A DNA stretch of 64,000 bases from an uncultured Muribaculum sp. (GCA_910578835.1 CAJTSK010000003.1:86130-150129); one strand, 5' to 3'. Counted from the first letter of the stretch, positions 16,571-24,491 are shown. The notes: a model not told the origin generated them from the sequence alone. Program-made: numbers and translations.

Positions 16571-16828
16571 GAAATTGTAATCACAGATGAGTCTTTTGAG
16601 TCACCATCTTGTCGAGACCCACTGTTTGAAGAGGTGGCTCGAATGGTTGTAATGAGCGGTTATACTTCTACCTCTTCGTTACAACGCAGGTATTCAATTG
16701 GGTACAATCGTGCAGGCTTAATAATGGATCAACTCGAAGCGGCAGGCATTGTTGGCCCAGCACAGGGAGGAAAGCCGCGCCAAGTTTTAATGGATGCCTT
16801 TGAATTAGAATTATTCTTGCAAGAATAA
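16571..16828 (+). pseudogene. FtsK-gamma-like winged-helix segment cut off by a stop codon
   Basis: Directly after the TAA of the membrane protein and in its frame, 85 codons encode DPLFEEVARMVVMSGYTSTS then YSIGYNRAGLIMDQLEAAGI and VGPAQGGKPRQVL. This is the winged-helix gamma domain known from the C-terminus of FtsK, which reads polar DNA motifs. No start codon precedes the conserved core; the first usable ATG or GTG lies inside it. The simplest reading is a sense codon turned into TAA in a gene that once fused the membrane and PH-like part to this DNA-binding domain. A truncated ftsK copy is the alternative. Confidence 0.6.
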
Positions 16829-16833
16829 TTTTG

Positions 16834-16864
16834 TTTGCCAATCCTCAAAAATTCACTATCTTTG
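16834..16864 (+). promoter_or_regulatory. promoter of candidate small RNA
   Basis: It has TTTG at 16834-16837, a 19-base spacer and TATCTTTG at 16857-16864, a perfect consensus pair, yet no convincing ORF follows. Confidence 0.65.
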
Positions 16865-16870
16865 CGATAG

Positions 16871-16950
16871 TTTATAAACCAAAGGGCATATCGCCTAAAG
16901 CCAAAAGAGCTTATTTCAGACTTCGGTCTGCGATAGGCTCTTTTAATTTT
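16871..16950 (+). ncRNA. candidate small RNA or orphan leader ending in a strong hairpin
   Basis: About 7 bases after a perfect promoter, a short non-coding stretch leads into a long hairpin. AAAAGAGC (16903-16910) pairs with GCTCTTTT (16937-16944), and the apex CAGAC-TTCG-GTCTG (16917-16930) has a stable tetraloop, followed by a T-rich tail. The product would be about 80 nt. The 65-codon ORF covering this stretch starts upstream of the promoter and is not credible. It may be a free sRNA or the terminated leader of a gene lost from the island. It matches no RNA family I know. Confidence 0.5.
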
Positions 16951-17050
16951 TTAGGAATTATGCCGAACTTAGGCTCGTTATGGTATACGATGGAATTTGC
17001 AACCGGTAATGCAACCCGCTCCGGGTAGATACAGAGGGGAAATATTGCTA

Positions 17051-17174
17051 CTGCACCACGCTATTGGCTACAGTACATAAAACATGATTTTACAATTTAC
17101 TTGTAGACATAGGGTTTGATTCCCTGAATAGTTACCCTACTTTATTTTGTAATTGTCCACCTTTATGCCAAATG
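17051..17174. repeat. right copy of 124-bp direct repeat bounding the accessory island
   Basis: This is the ungapped partner of 11417-11540, 88% identical. The inverted pair here is GTAGACA/TGTCCAC with one mismatch, and an inner pair TAGGGT (17110-17115) / ACCCTA (17134-17139) is present only in this copy. Core genes resume just to the right. Confidence 0.8.
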
Positions 17175-17240
17175 TCACTCGGGACTTACCGCCCACTTAT
17201 TGTTAGGCGCTGCTACTTTAGAGCCGGATGTGATTACAGA

Positions 17241-17277
17241 GAAGCAGCGTATGTGCCGATGGCGCATACGCTGCTTC
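17241..17277 (-). terminator. hairpin downstream of the DUF3127 gene
   Basis: GAAGCAGCGTATG (17241-17253) pairs perfectly with CATACGCTGCTTC (17265-17277), 25 bases past the stop of the leftward gene. There is no clear T-run, so termination is likely but not certain. Confidence 0.6.
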
Positions 17278-17301
17278 CTATTTCCACTTACGTATTTCTT
17301 A

Positions 17302-17688
17302 TCAGAAAGGCAGATCATCGCTGGGGTCAGCCGACAAGTCGGGTGCAGCGGGCGCGGGGGGAAACGGTGCCGCACCGGGGAAATCCTGCGCCATATTGCC
17401 AGCGGGAGCGCCCTGTGGCTGTCCTGCAGGCTCAACCTTCCATCCGCTGATGGAGGTAAACCAACGACCGTTATATTCACGGCTGTTTATATCAAAGCTA
17501 AGACGTATCTCATCGCCTACATTAAGGGGATACTGGTCAGCTTTCTGACCGAACAGGTCAAAATGCACCTTACGGGGAAATGATTCATGAGTCTCAAGCA
17601 CATATTCGCGCTTCTTCCATTCATTTCCTGCCTTTGAGGTACCGGACTGCTCGGGCAGCGCAAGTATGATTTTACCTTCTATTTCCAT
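17302..17688 (-). CDS. DUF3127 protein with SSB-like acidic tail
   Basis: This 128-residue protein has an N-terminal beta-barrel-like region of about 85 residues (EIEGKIILALPEQSGTSKAG, then RKVHFDLFG and EIRLSFDINSREYNGRWFT) matching DUF3127. A Pro/Ala/Gly-rich linker follows, and the protein ends in PSDDLPF. The order OB-like fold, disordered linker, acidic DD-L-P-F tip is that of single-stranded DNA-binding protein, whose tip recruits repair and replication enzymes. A DNA-related role is inferred. A TATCTTTG box lies at 17718-17725 on the minus strand. Confidence 0.85.
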   Translation of the reverse strand: MEIEGKIILALPEQSGTSKAGNEWKKREYVLETHESFPRKVHFDLFGQKADQYPLNVGDEIRLSFDINSREYNGRWFTSISGWKVEPAGQPQGAPAGNMAQDFPGAAPFPPAPAAPDLSADPSDDLPF

Positions 17689-17751
17689 TATACTAATTCG
17701 ATTTATATTATTTTATTCAAAGATAGGCAATCATTAAAGGATAGCCAAATT

Positions 17752-18921
17752 TTACTCCAAGAATTTTTCTACACTTTCTACTTTATTACGCTTTCCGCGC
17801 TTCTTCCCTTTGGGCTTGTGCTTCACGAGATAGCGGTATAAAGCCTTGACCTGCGGCTCATTGCCCAACACATGTTTTGCACGGAAAAAGCACACTCCGC
17901 TCACCTCCTGTCGCGCAAGCGCCTTTTCAATCTGCGACACGACCACATCGGAGGTCCATCCCCCTTCAAGCATCTTATACGGGGCGAGACCGATGACCAA
18001 CGGTTTTCCATCGACCGAATTAACCCACGTGGTCATATGGTCGGAATAGCCGAATTTCTCATCCCAATACATCTGTGGAATCACCAGGTCATGATGCCCC
18101 GACTCTATCCACTGCACTGGATCTTGCTGAAATGTGTCATACGCCGTTGAGTTACCGTAATGTTTCACATTCTTATATGTGCCTATCGGAGCAGAGCCGA
18201 CAATCATGCCGGGGCGCACCGACTTCACCATGTCATACAAATCGGCGACAAAAGTATTGATGTTGTCACGTCGCCAGTCATCTTTCTTCAGTTTCTTAGG
18301 ATTATATTTCTTGAAAGATACGGCATCGGGGAATGCGTTGCCCGGATAGCGCGTATAGTCAAGGTTGATTCCGTCGAAATCATATTTCTCCACAAGCTCG
18401 CGATACAGCGACAGCAGATAATCGCGAGTGTCAGGATTACCCGGATCAAGATAATATGCGCCGTTATACTTCACACAAAGCCCCTGCTTGGAGCGCACGG
18501 GATGTTTCACCTTGTTAGATGAATATTTCGCCGAATTTCCTGCACTGCCGAGACGGAAAGGCACTATCCACGCGTGACACTCCATGTCGCGTTTGTGACA
18601 TTCTTTTATTACAAACCGGCACAAGTCGTAGCTGAGACTCTTCGAACCGTCGCCTGTCAACGCTGCCATAGCAGGCTGGATAGACGAGTTCCACGCCACG
18701 TCGCCGTTGGCCTGCACCTGAAACAATATCATGTTGAAATGCGCATCCTGCAACTTGTCGAGCATGTCACACAAGAGCTTTTTCTGCGTTTTCTCGTCAT
18801 ACGCATTGCCGGGCCAATCAAGACCACTGTTGGTAGTCAGCCACACACCCCTCACCTCGCGTGCCGCGACAGAGAGCGATGAAAGCAGGAGCAACAAAGC
18901 GACCGATAAAAGATATTTCAT
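17752..18921 (-). CDS. family-10-like glycosyl hydrolase (GHL10), secreted
   Basis: This 389-residue protein has a cleavable signal peptide (KYLLSVALLLLLSSLSVAAR) followed directly by EVRGVWLTTNSGLDWP, the start of the GHL10 (formerly DUF187) TIM barrel. DGINLDYTRYPG and DLVIPQMYWDEKFGY are conserved active-site-like segments. Enzymes of this family act on glycans, possibly peptidoglycan-related; no substrate is proven by sequence. The C-terminus is Lys-rich. It is transcribed leftward and is divergent from the DUF695 gene. Confidence 0.87.
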   Translation of the reverse strand: MKYLLSVALLLLLSSLSVAAREVRGVWLTTNSGLDWPGNAYDEKTQKKLLCDMLDKLQDAHFNMILFQVQANGDVAWNSSIQPAMAALTGDGSKSLSYDLCRFVIKECHKRDMECHAWIVPFRLGSAGNSAKYSSNKVKHPVRSKQGLCVKYNGAYYLDPGNPDTRDYLLSLYRELVEKYDFDGINLDYTRYPGNAFPDAVSFKKYNPKKLKKDDWRRDNINTFVADLYDMVKSVRPGMIVGSAPIGTYKNVKHYGNSTAYDTFQQDPVQWIESGHHDLVIPQMYWDEKFGYSDHMTTWVNSVDGKPLVIGLAPYKMLEGGWTSDVVVSQIEKALARQEVSGVCFFRAKHVLGNEPQVKALYRYLVKHKPKGKKRGKRNKVESVEKFLE

Positions 18922-18998
18922 ATAAATTGTAGGAGGCTATTAATTGCCAGTAAAGCAAAAAATGAGTAATTTCGGAAAAAATATTCAATATCAAGATT

Positions 18999-19442
18999 AT
19001 GAAAATAGGCAACGACTGGTGGACATCACCTACAGAGAGCGAGTCAGGCGCACTCATCATGGTCACAGGCCGAAGAGGCGTCGAGCAGGCACGCGAAAGC
19101 GGGAAGTATAATATCCGCGTGGAAATCACGTGGAAATACCCCGGCAACAATGCCGGAATGCCTGATGAGCCAACATCAATGGTCATGGAAGCGGTGCAGG
19201 AGGCTCTTACCGACACATTTGACAAAGACCCTGTCGCAATCCTTACCGGCATCTACACAGGCGACAATGAGCGCAACTGGGTATTCTACACCACCTCGGT
19301 TCACATTTTCGAGAAGAAAATCAATGTGGCACTGGCTCCGTTTGACCTCCTTCCCATTACCATCTACACAGAGAATGACCCCGAGTGGCTTGAATATGAC
19401 GAGATGCGGGAAGCATCAGAAATAGCACCGTCAGACGACTGA
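18999..19442 (+). CDS. DUF695 protein
   Basis: This 147-residue soluble protein has the DUF695 pattern: GALIMVTGRRGV near the N-terminus, LTGIYTGDNERNWVFYTTSV in the middle and ITIYTENDPEWLEYDEM near the end. The family function is unknown. A -7-like TAATTTCG lies about 30 bases upstream. It is a single gene flanked by a strong terminator. Confidence 0.75.
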   Translation: MKIGNDWWTSPTESESGALIMVTGRRGVEQARESGKYNIRVEITWKYPGNNAGMPDEPTSMVMEAVQEALTDTFDKDPVAILTGIYTGDNERNWVFYTTSVHIFEKKINVALAPFDLLPITIYTENDPEWLEYDEMREASEIAPSDD

Positions 19443-19466
19443 TTAACTCCCGTCAACTATTACACT

Positions 19467-19510
19467 GCGGCGCAAGCATATGTGAGCGTAATGCCCCATG
19501 CTTGCGCCGC
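19467..19510. terminator. bidirectional terminator between DUF695 and lpxA genes
   Basis: GCGGCGCAAGCAT (19467-19479) pairs perfectly with ATGCTTGCGCCGC (19498-19510), placed between convergent genes. Confidence 0.75.
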
Positions 19511-19549
19511 CTTGTATTGTATTGCCGTGAATATACCTTCGGTATCTGC

Positions 19550-20326
19550 TTATACGTAGCCGCGGATGATACCTCTCTTGGCGTTACGCACAAAAAGTAT
19601 TATCTCGTCACGTTCCTTGGTTGCGGGAAGCTCAGCCTCGATACGCTCTATAGCCTCGCTCACGTTAAGACCTGACAGATAGAGATAACGGTAGATTTCC
19701 TGTATGTCACGAATCTGCTCGTTAGTGAAGTTACGGCGGCGCAGACCAATAGAGTTGACTCCGGCATAAGCGATAGGATCACGTGCGGCCTTTACATAAG
19801 GAGGAATATCCTTGTTTACAAGCGCACCGCCCTGCACCATCACGTGAGGACCGATATGACAGAACTGATGCACAAGTGTGCCACCACCGATTACCGCGAA
19901 ATTGTCAACGACTACTTCACCGGCAAGCTGGGTAGCATTGGACATGATTACATTGTCACCCACCACGCAGTCGTGTGCCACGTGACAGTAAGCCATGATA
20001 AGACAGTTGCTGCCCACCACGGTCTTACCCTTTGCAGCAGTACCGCGGTTGATGGTAACACATTCGCGTATAGTGGTGTTGTCACCTACGATTGCAAGCG
20101 TCTCTTCGCCGCGAAACTTGAGGTCCTGCGGGATAGCGCCGATAACCGCACCCGGGAAAATAACGCAATTTTTTCCTATGCGCGCTCCCTCCATAATGGT
20201 AACATTACTTCCGATACGGGTACCCTCACCAATCTCAACATTCTGGTCAATAGTCACAAACGGGTCAATGACCACATTGGAAGCGATTTTAGCCGCCGGA
20301 TGAACATATGCTAAAGGTTGTTTCAT
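19550..20326 (-). CDS. lpxA: UDP-N-acetylglucosamine acyltransferase LpxA
   Basis: It transfers a hydroxyacyl chain from ACP to UDP-GlcNAc, the first step of lipid A. The 258-residue protein has left-handed beta-helix hexapeptide repeats from about residue 8 to 190 (VDPF, IGSNV, IGKNC, VGDNV pattern) and the catalytic-His segment VAHDCVVG. A helical C-terminus follows (TNEQIRDIQEIYRYLY). It is the last gene of the lpxD/lpxC-fabZ/lpxA operon, 20 bases after lpxC-fabZ. Confidence 0.95.
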   Translation of the reverse strand: MKQPLAYVHPAAKIASNVVIDPFVTIDQNVEIGEGTRIGSNVTIMEGARIGKNCVIFPGAVIGAIPQDLKFRGEETLAIVGDNTTIRECVTINRGTAAKGKTVVGSNCLIMAYCHVAHDCVVGDNVIMSNATQLAGEVVVDNFAVIGGGTLVHQFCHIGPHVMVQGGALVNKDIPPYVKAARDPIAYAGVNSIGLRRRNFTNEQIRDIQEIYRYLYLSGLNVSEAIERIEAELPATKERDEIILFVRNAKRGIIRGYV

Positions 20327-20346
20327 AATATACGTAGTAAATGGTT

Positions 20347-21729
20347 TTATTTATTCTTTACAATTTGAGCCATAAACTCACACTCGGTGACAATCTTCTC
20401 CCCTACAAAGGCATAACCCTTCATGATGGCACAGCCGCGACGGAGAGGAGTCATGAACGACACGTGGAATATCAGCGTATCGCCCGGCACCACCTTGTTA
20501 CGGAACTTAACATTGTCAATCTTCATGAAGTAGGTAGAATACTTTTCGGGATCATCCACGGTGCTGAGCACAAGCAGACCACCTGTCTGAGCCATCGCCT
20601 CCACCTGAAGTACGCCCGGCATGACAGGCTCCTGGGGGAAATGACCCTGGAAGAACGGTTCGTTGCCGGTAACATTTTTAAGACCTACAATGTAATTGTC
20701 GCCCTTGTCAATCACCTTGTCTACGAGCAAGAAGGGATAACGGTGGGGAAGCAACTCGCGTATGCGGTTGACATCCATCAGCGGCTCTGCCGAGGGATTG
20801 TAGACCGGCGCCTGAATCTCCTGATGCTTGATTTCCTTACGTATCTTCTTGGCAAATGTAGTGTTGATTGTATGACCCGGACGGGTGGCAATCACCTTAC
20901 CCTTCAACGGACGACCGATAAGGGCGATGTCGCCGAGCACATCAAGAAGTTTATGACGGGCAGGCTCGTTTTCTGCAAAGAGGGGGAAATCGTTGATATA
21001 GCCAAACTCAGTCACATTCTTGTGGGGCACACCCATAAGGTCGGCAAGACGGTCAAGCTCCGGCTGCTCCATCGGGCTATCGTAAATCACGATGGCATTG
21101 TCAAGGTCGCCGCCCTTGATAAGATTGCCTTTTACAAGAGGCTCTACTTCGCGTACAAACACGAAAGTACGGCTTGAGCCGATTTCGCGCGAGAAATCGT
21201 CAAGACGGTCAAGCGATGCAAACTGGTTGGAAAGCACCGGCGAGTCAAAAGCCACCATTGTATCGATGCTGAACTCATCGTCGGGTAGTACGACGATTGA
21301 AGAACCGGTGGTGTCGTCACGCACCTCAATCTTCTGCTTTACTACATAAAAATCCTTGTCGGCAGCCTGCTCCTCAATGCCTGAAGCAATAATCTTTTCG
21401 CAATATTCCTTGGCGCTTCCGTCAAGAATAGGAAGTTCGGGAGCATTAAGCTTGATAAGGCAGTTGTCGATACCCGCAGCATACAGCGCCGCGAGAGCAT
21501 GCTCTATTGTGCTGATCTTAATATCGCCTTTGCTTATCACTGTACCACGGGTAGTGGCTGTAACATATTCGGCAAGTGCATCAATCACAGGCTCTCCTTC
21601 GAGGTCAAGGCGCTGGAACTTGTAACCATGATTGTCAGGAGCAGGACAAAACTCTGCATCTATCATCAATCCTGTATGCAGTCCTTTTCCATGAACCTTA
21701 AAGGACTCCTTGAGTGTACATTGTTTCAT
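20347..21729 (-). CDS. lpxC: bifunctional LpxC deacetylase / FabZ dehydratase
   Basis: This 460-residue fusion is typical of Bacteroidetes. Residues 1 to about 300 are LpxC, the zinc deacetylase that commits UDP-acyl-GlcNAc to lipid A, with TIEHALAAL, FVFVREVE and the His/Asp motif ARHKLLDVLGDIALIGRP. Residues about 310 to 460 are FabZ, 3-hydroxyacyl-ACP dehydratase, with LLPHRYPFLLVDKV and the catalytic GHFPQEPVMPGVLQVEAMAQ. Joining them couples lipid A and fatty-acid synthesis, which share the hydroxyacyl-ACP pool. It lies 21 bases downstream of lpxD. Confidence 0.96.
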   Translation of the reverse strand: MKQCTLKESFKVHGKGLHTGLMIDAEFCPAPDNHGYKFQRLDLEGEPVIDALAEYVTATTRGTVISKGDIKISTIEHALAALYAAGIDNCLIKLNAPELPILDGSAKEYCEKIIASGIEEQAADKDFYVVKQKIEVRDDTTGSSIVVLPDDEFSIDTMVAFDSPVLSNQFASLDRLDDFSREIGSSRTFVFVREVEPLVKGNLIKGGDLDNAIVIYDSPMEQPELDRLADLMGVPHKNVTEFGYINDFPLFAENEPARHKLLDVLGDIALIGRPLKGKVIATRPGHTINTTFAKKIRKEIKHQEIQAPVYNPSAEPLMDVNRIRELLPHRYPFLLVDKVIDKGDNYIVGLKNVTGNEPFFQGHFPQEPVMPGVLQVEAMAQTGGLLVLSTVDDPEKYSTYFMKIDNVKFRNKVVPGDTLIFHVSFMTPLRRGCAIMKGYAFVGEKIVTECEFMAQIVKNK

Positions 21730-21750
21730 AACTGTTGTATGATGATTGTG

Positions 21751-22779
21751 TTATTTATTGTTGTCTAATTCTTTCTTGATACGGCTCACTTCATCGTAGA
21801 GCTTGCCGAGATTCTTTATATTCACTGTCTGACGTGCAAAATCCTTTATATCAACGGCAGGATAACCCATGATACGGCTACCTGAAGCCACATCCTTGTT
21901 GAGACCCGACTGCGCTCCTATCTGCACATTGTCGCCCACGTGAATATGACCGGCAAAACCGACCTGACCACCCACCATGCAATTGGCGCCTACCTTGGTA
22001 GAACCTGCAATACCTGCCTGCGATGCGATTACTGTATTTTCTCCTACCTCGCAGTTGTGAGCCACCTGAATAAGGTTGTCAAGCTTGACTCCCCTCTTTA
22101 TGCGTGTGCAGCCCATTGTGGCACGGTCGACTGTAGTGTTGGCACCGATTTCCACATCATCCTCAATCACTACAATACCTATCTGCGGAATCTTGTTATA
22201 AGCTCCGTTGACCGGTGCAAACCCAAATCCATCGGCACCGATCACGACTCCGGAATGCAATATGCAATTCTTGCCTACCTTACAGCCGTGATATATCTTC
22301 ACCCCGGGGTAAAGAATAGTATTATCGCCAATTACCGCTCCGGGACCCACATAACACTGGGGATAGATTTTCACGCCTTTACCAAGCGTGACACCCTCGG
22401 CTATATAAGAAAATGAGCCAACATACACATCATCGGAGACAGACACTCCGGCAGCGACATGACACGGCTCTTCAATACCACAGGGCTGGGGCGCCGTCAT
22501 CTTGCTTACCATATCAAGCAATTGCGCCACTGTTGCATAAGGATCGTCCACCCTTATCAATGTAGCCTTTACCGGACGCTCAAGCTCGAAATCACGGCGA
22601 ATTAACACCACCGAACTCTCCGTATCATATAGAAAATGAGTATATTTCGGATTAGCGAGAAACGAAATGGCTCCCGGATGCCCTTCTTCAATTTTGGCAA
22701 AAGTACTCACCTTGGCATCGCCATCTCCTTCTACGGTGCCGTTGACAAGAGCTGCTATTTGGGTTGCAGAAAACTCCAT
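21751..22779 (-). CDS. lpxD: UDP-3-O-acylglucosamine N-acyltransferase LpxD
   Basis: It adds the N-linked hydroxyacyl chain in lipid A synthesis. The 342-residue protein has an N-terminal uridine-binding domain (EFSATQIAALVNG, GAISFLANPKY), a long hexapeptide-repeat helix, and the active-site region VAHNCEVGENTVIASQAGIA. The C-terminal helix ends the protein. The start at 22779 (MEFSATQ) is preferred over a TTG 45 bases upstream that sits in the promoter region. It is the first gene of the lpx operon. Confidence 0.95.
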   Translation of the reverse strand: MEFSATQIAALVNGTVEGDGDAKVSTFAKIEEGHPGAISFLANPKYTHFLYDTESSVVLIRRDFELERPVKATLIRVDDPYATVAQLLDMVSKMTAPQPCGIEEPCHVAAGVSVSDDVYVGSFSYIAEGVTLGKGVKIYPQCYVGPGAVIGDNTILYPGVKIYHGCKVGKNCILHSGVVIGADGFGFAPVNGAYNKIPQIGIVVIEDDVEIGANTTVDRATMGCTRIKRGVKLDNLIQVAHNCEVGENTVIASQAGIAGSTKVGANCMVGGQVGFAGHIHVGDNVQIGAQSGLNKDVASGSRIMGYPAVDIKDFARQTVNIKNLGKLYDEVSRIKKELDNNK

Positions 22780-22935
22780 TGCATTTATATGATTAAGGTC
22801 AATTTGTATATTAATAGTATGCAAAGTTGCGCAAAATTTTTCAAAACACCGCGCAAACCGACAGAAAATCTATTGCCGTGAGGTATTATTTATCTATTTT
22901 TCCTGCTTTTTGACAGATAGGACATCATTTTTTGC

Positions 22936-22943
22936 TAAATTTG
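22936..22943 (+). promoter_or_regulatory. -7 box TAAATTTG of rsmG
   Basis: It is an exact TAnnTTTG match 27 bases before ATG 22970. A TTTG at 22909-22912 is slightly too far (23-base spacer) for a strong -33. Confidence 0.5.
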
Positions 22944-22969
22944 CCGATACATTAATATATAGAAAATCC

Positions 22970-23587
22970 ATGGAGTGTTTAACCCGATATTTCAATTTAT
23001 CCGACCGTCAGCAAGAGCAATTCAGGCAGCTTGGAGAGCTATATCCTGAATGGAATGAAAAAATCAACGTGATTTCGCGTAAAGACATCGACAATCTTTA
23101 CGTAAACCACATCCTTCACTCTCTTGCCATCGCGAAGTTTTTCACCCCTGTCGCAGGCACCACATTCCTTGACATGGGCACCGGAGGAGGATTTCCCGGT
23201 ATCCCTCTTGCGATAATGTGGAGCGACTGCAAGTTTCACCTCATCGACCGCATTGGCAAGAAATTACGCGTAGCCGAAGATATAGCCAACAAAATAGGGC
23301 TTGACAACGTTACATTCCAGCATGGTGACATCGGCGAGTGTCGTGAAAGATATGACTTCGTTGTAAGCCGTGCGGTGATGCGTCTTGACGAACTTGTTCC
23401 GTTGATTAAAAAGAATATCTCCAAGGTATCGAAAAACGCATACCCCAACGGGCTAATTTGCCTCAAAGGAGGTAATCTTGCCGGAGAGTCGGCTAAAGTC
23501 CACCACCCCATTATCGAGGAAGACATAAGCCAATATTTCAGCGAACCCTTCTTCGATACTAAAAAACTGGTATATGTTCAAATCTGA
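22970..23587 (+). CDS. rsmG: 16S rRNA (guanine527-N7)-methyltransferase
   Basis: It methylates G527 of 16S rRNA; loss of this gene gives low-level streptomycin resistance in other bacteria. The 205-residue protein has the SAM-binding motif FLDMGTGGGFPGIPLAI and the RsmG segments KINVISRKDIDNLY and VVSRAVMRLDEL. The start MECLTRYFN at 22970 is used because upstream in-frame starts lie in the promoter. The MBL hydrolase gene follows 14 bases later. Confidence 0.95.
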   Translation: MECLTRYFNLSDRQQEQFRQLGELYPEWNEKINVISRKDIDNLYVNHILHSLAIAKFFTPVAGTTFLDMGTGGGFPGIPLAIMWSDCKFHLIDRIGKKLRVAEDIANKIGLDNVTFQHGDIGECRERYDFVVSRAVMRLDELVPLIKKNISKVSKNAYPNGLICLKGGNLAGESAKVHHPIIEEDISQYFSEPFFDTKKLVYVQI

Positions 23588-23601
23588 TAATATGACACAC
23601 T

Positions 23602-24243
23602 ATGTTGAAGATTAAGCAATTTACATTCAATATGTTCGGAATCAACACCTATGTCGTGTGGAATCCCGAGACCGGTGATGCTGCCGTGATTGACCCGGGC
23701 ATGATCAATGACCGCGAGCAGGCTCATATCGACCGTTTTATATCGGAAAACGGTCTGACCGTACACAATCTTATCAATACCCACATGCATGTCGACCACA
23801 TATTCGGCGACCTTTATATAAAGAACAAGTATGGTGTAGACATCTCGGCGTCGCCCGACGACAGTTTCCTTGGTGAACGTGCAGCGATGCAATGCCGTAT
23901 GTTCGGATTGCCCGACGACATGGCGGCGGTAGAAATCGACCGGCCGCTCAAAGAAGGCGACACCTTGGAAATAGGTGGCGAAAAAGTAGATATACTCTCT
24001 GTACCGGGACACTCACCCGGCAGCCTTGTGCTTTATTTTCCGCAATCAGGATGGGCAATCACAGGAGATGTACTGTTTCGCCGAAGCATAGGCAGGACCG
24101 ACCTTGTTGCCGGCAACCACCAGCAGCTAATCGACGGCATAACCCGCAAACTCTTATCCCTCCCCGACAAGACAATAGTCTACCCCGGTCACGGTGACCC
24201 CACCACAATCGGCGAGGAGAGAAAAGAAAATCCGTTTCTGTAA
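23602..24243 (+). CDS. MBL-fold metallo-hydrolase, glyoxalase II-like
   Basis: This 213-residue protein shows the two-zinc site THMHVDH (about residues 60-66), PGHSPGSLVLY and the second metal ligands at GDVLF and YPGHG. The size matches the short hydroxyacylglutathione-hydrolase-like group common in Bacteroidetes; thioester hydrolysis is likely but the substrate is unknown. It is probably cotranscribed with rsmG. Confidence 0.88.
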   Translation: MLKIKQFTFNMFGINTYVVWNPETGDAAVIDPGMINDREQAHIDRFISENGLTVHNLINTHMHVDHIFGDLYIKNKYGVDISASPDDSFLGERAAMQCRMFGLPDDMAAVEIDRPLKEGDTLEIGGEKVDILSVPGHSPGSLVLYFPQSGWAITGDVLFRRSIGRTDLVAGNHQQLIDGITRKLLSLPDKTIVYPGHGDPTTIGEERKENPFL

Positions 24244-24352
24244 CTCGCCCGTCAAGCGCCCCACATCGTTTCATAATCACTAAAAGTGAACACAAATTAA
24301 GAAAAACGCTTATTTTTTGCACTATTTTGTTGCAGAATTAAAAGAAATGACT

Positions 24353-24360
24353 TACTTTTG
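24353..24360 (+). promoter_or_regulatory. -7 box TACTTTTG of the Phe/Tyr operon
   Basis: It is an exact TAnnTTTG match, with TTTG at 24326-24329 as a loosely spaced -33. It lies 28 bases before the leader-peptide ATG, as needed for an attenuator transcript. Confidence 0.55.
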
Positions 24361-24388
24361 TAGCGTTAAACAACAAAAACGATTACTA

Positions 24389-24442
24389 ATGACTCGATTT
24401 TACGCATATTACTTTTCTTACTTTTATTTCGCAAGAAATTAA
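24389..24442 (+). CDS. Phe/Tyr leader peptide of the attenuator
   Basis: This ORF encodes 17 residues, MTRFYAYYFSYFYFARN; 9 of the 17 are aromatic (4 Phe, 5 Tyr). It lies between the operon promoter and a strong terminator, in front of genes that make both phenylalanine and tyrosine. This is the signature of ribosome-mediated attenuation: shortage of charged tRNA-Phe or tRNA-Tyr would stall the ribosome here. The bases AGCGGG right after the stop (24443-24448) can pair with CCCGCT (24502-24507) in the 5' arm of the terminator, so a stalled ribosome leaves them free for antitermination and a finishing ribosome covers them. Confidence 0.85.
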   Translation: MTRFYAYYFSYFYFARN

Positions 24443-24491
24443 AGCGGGTAAGCATGTGTAATTATTGAATCCAACACAAAAATAAAAAACT

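Noticed and set aside
16831..17028. 65-codon ORF across the small-RNA region
   Set aside because: It starts upstream of a consensus promoter and runs through a terminator-type hairpin; the composition is not protein-like.
11275..17174. tRNA-Thr 3' end as classical attachment site of the island
   Set aside because: I found no second copy of the tRNA 3' end near 17 kb, and the direct repeats start 70 bases beyond the tRNA and its terminator.
11417..17174. Composite transposon bounded by insertion sequences
   Set aside because: The 124-bp repeats are too short to encode a transposase and lack terminal inverted repeats.
20341..21177. Long ORF antisense to lpxC-fabZ
   Set aside because: It mirrors the codon pattern of the real gene, which has all catalytic motifs on the other strand.
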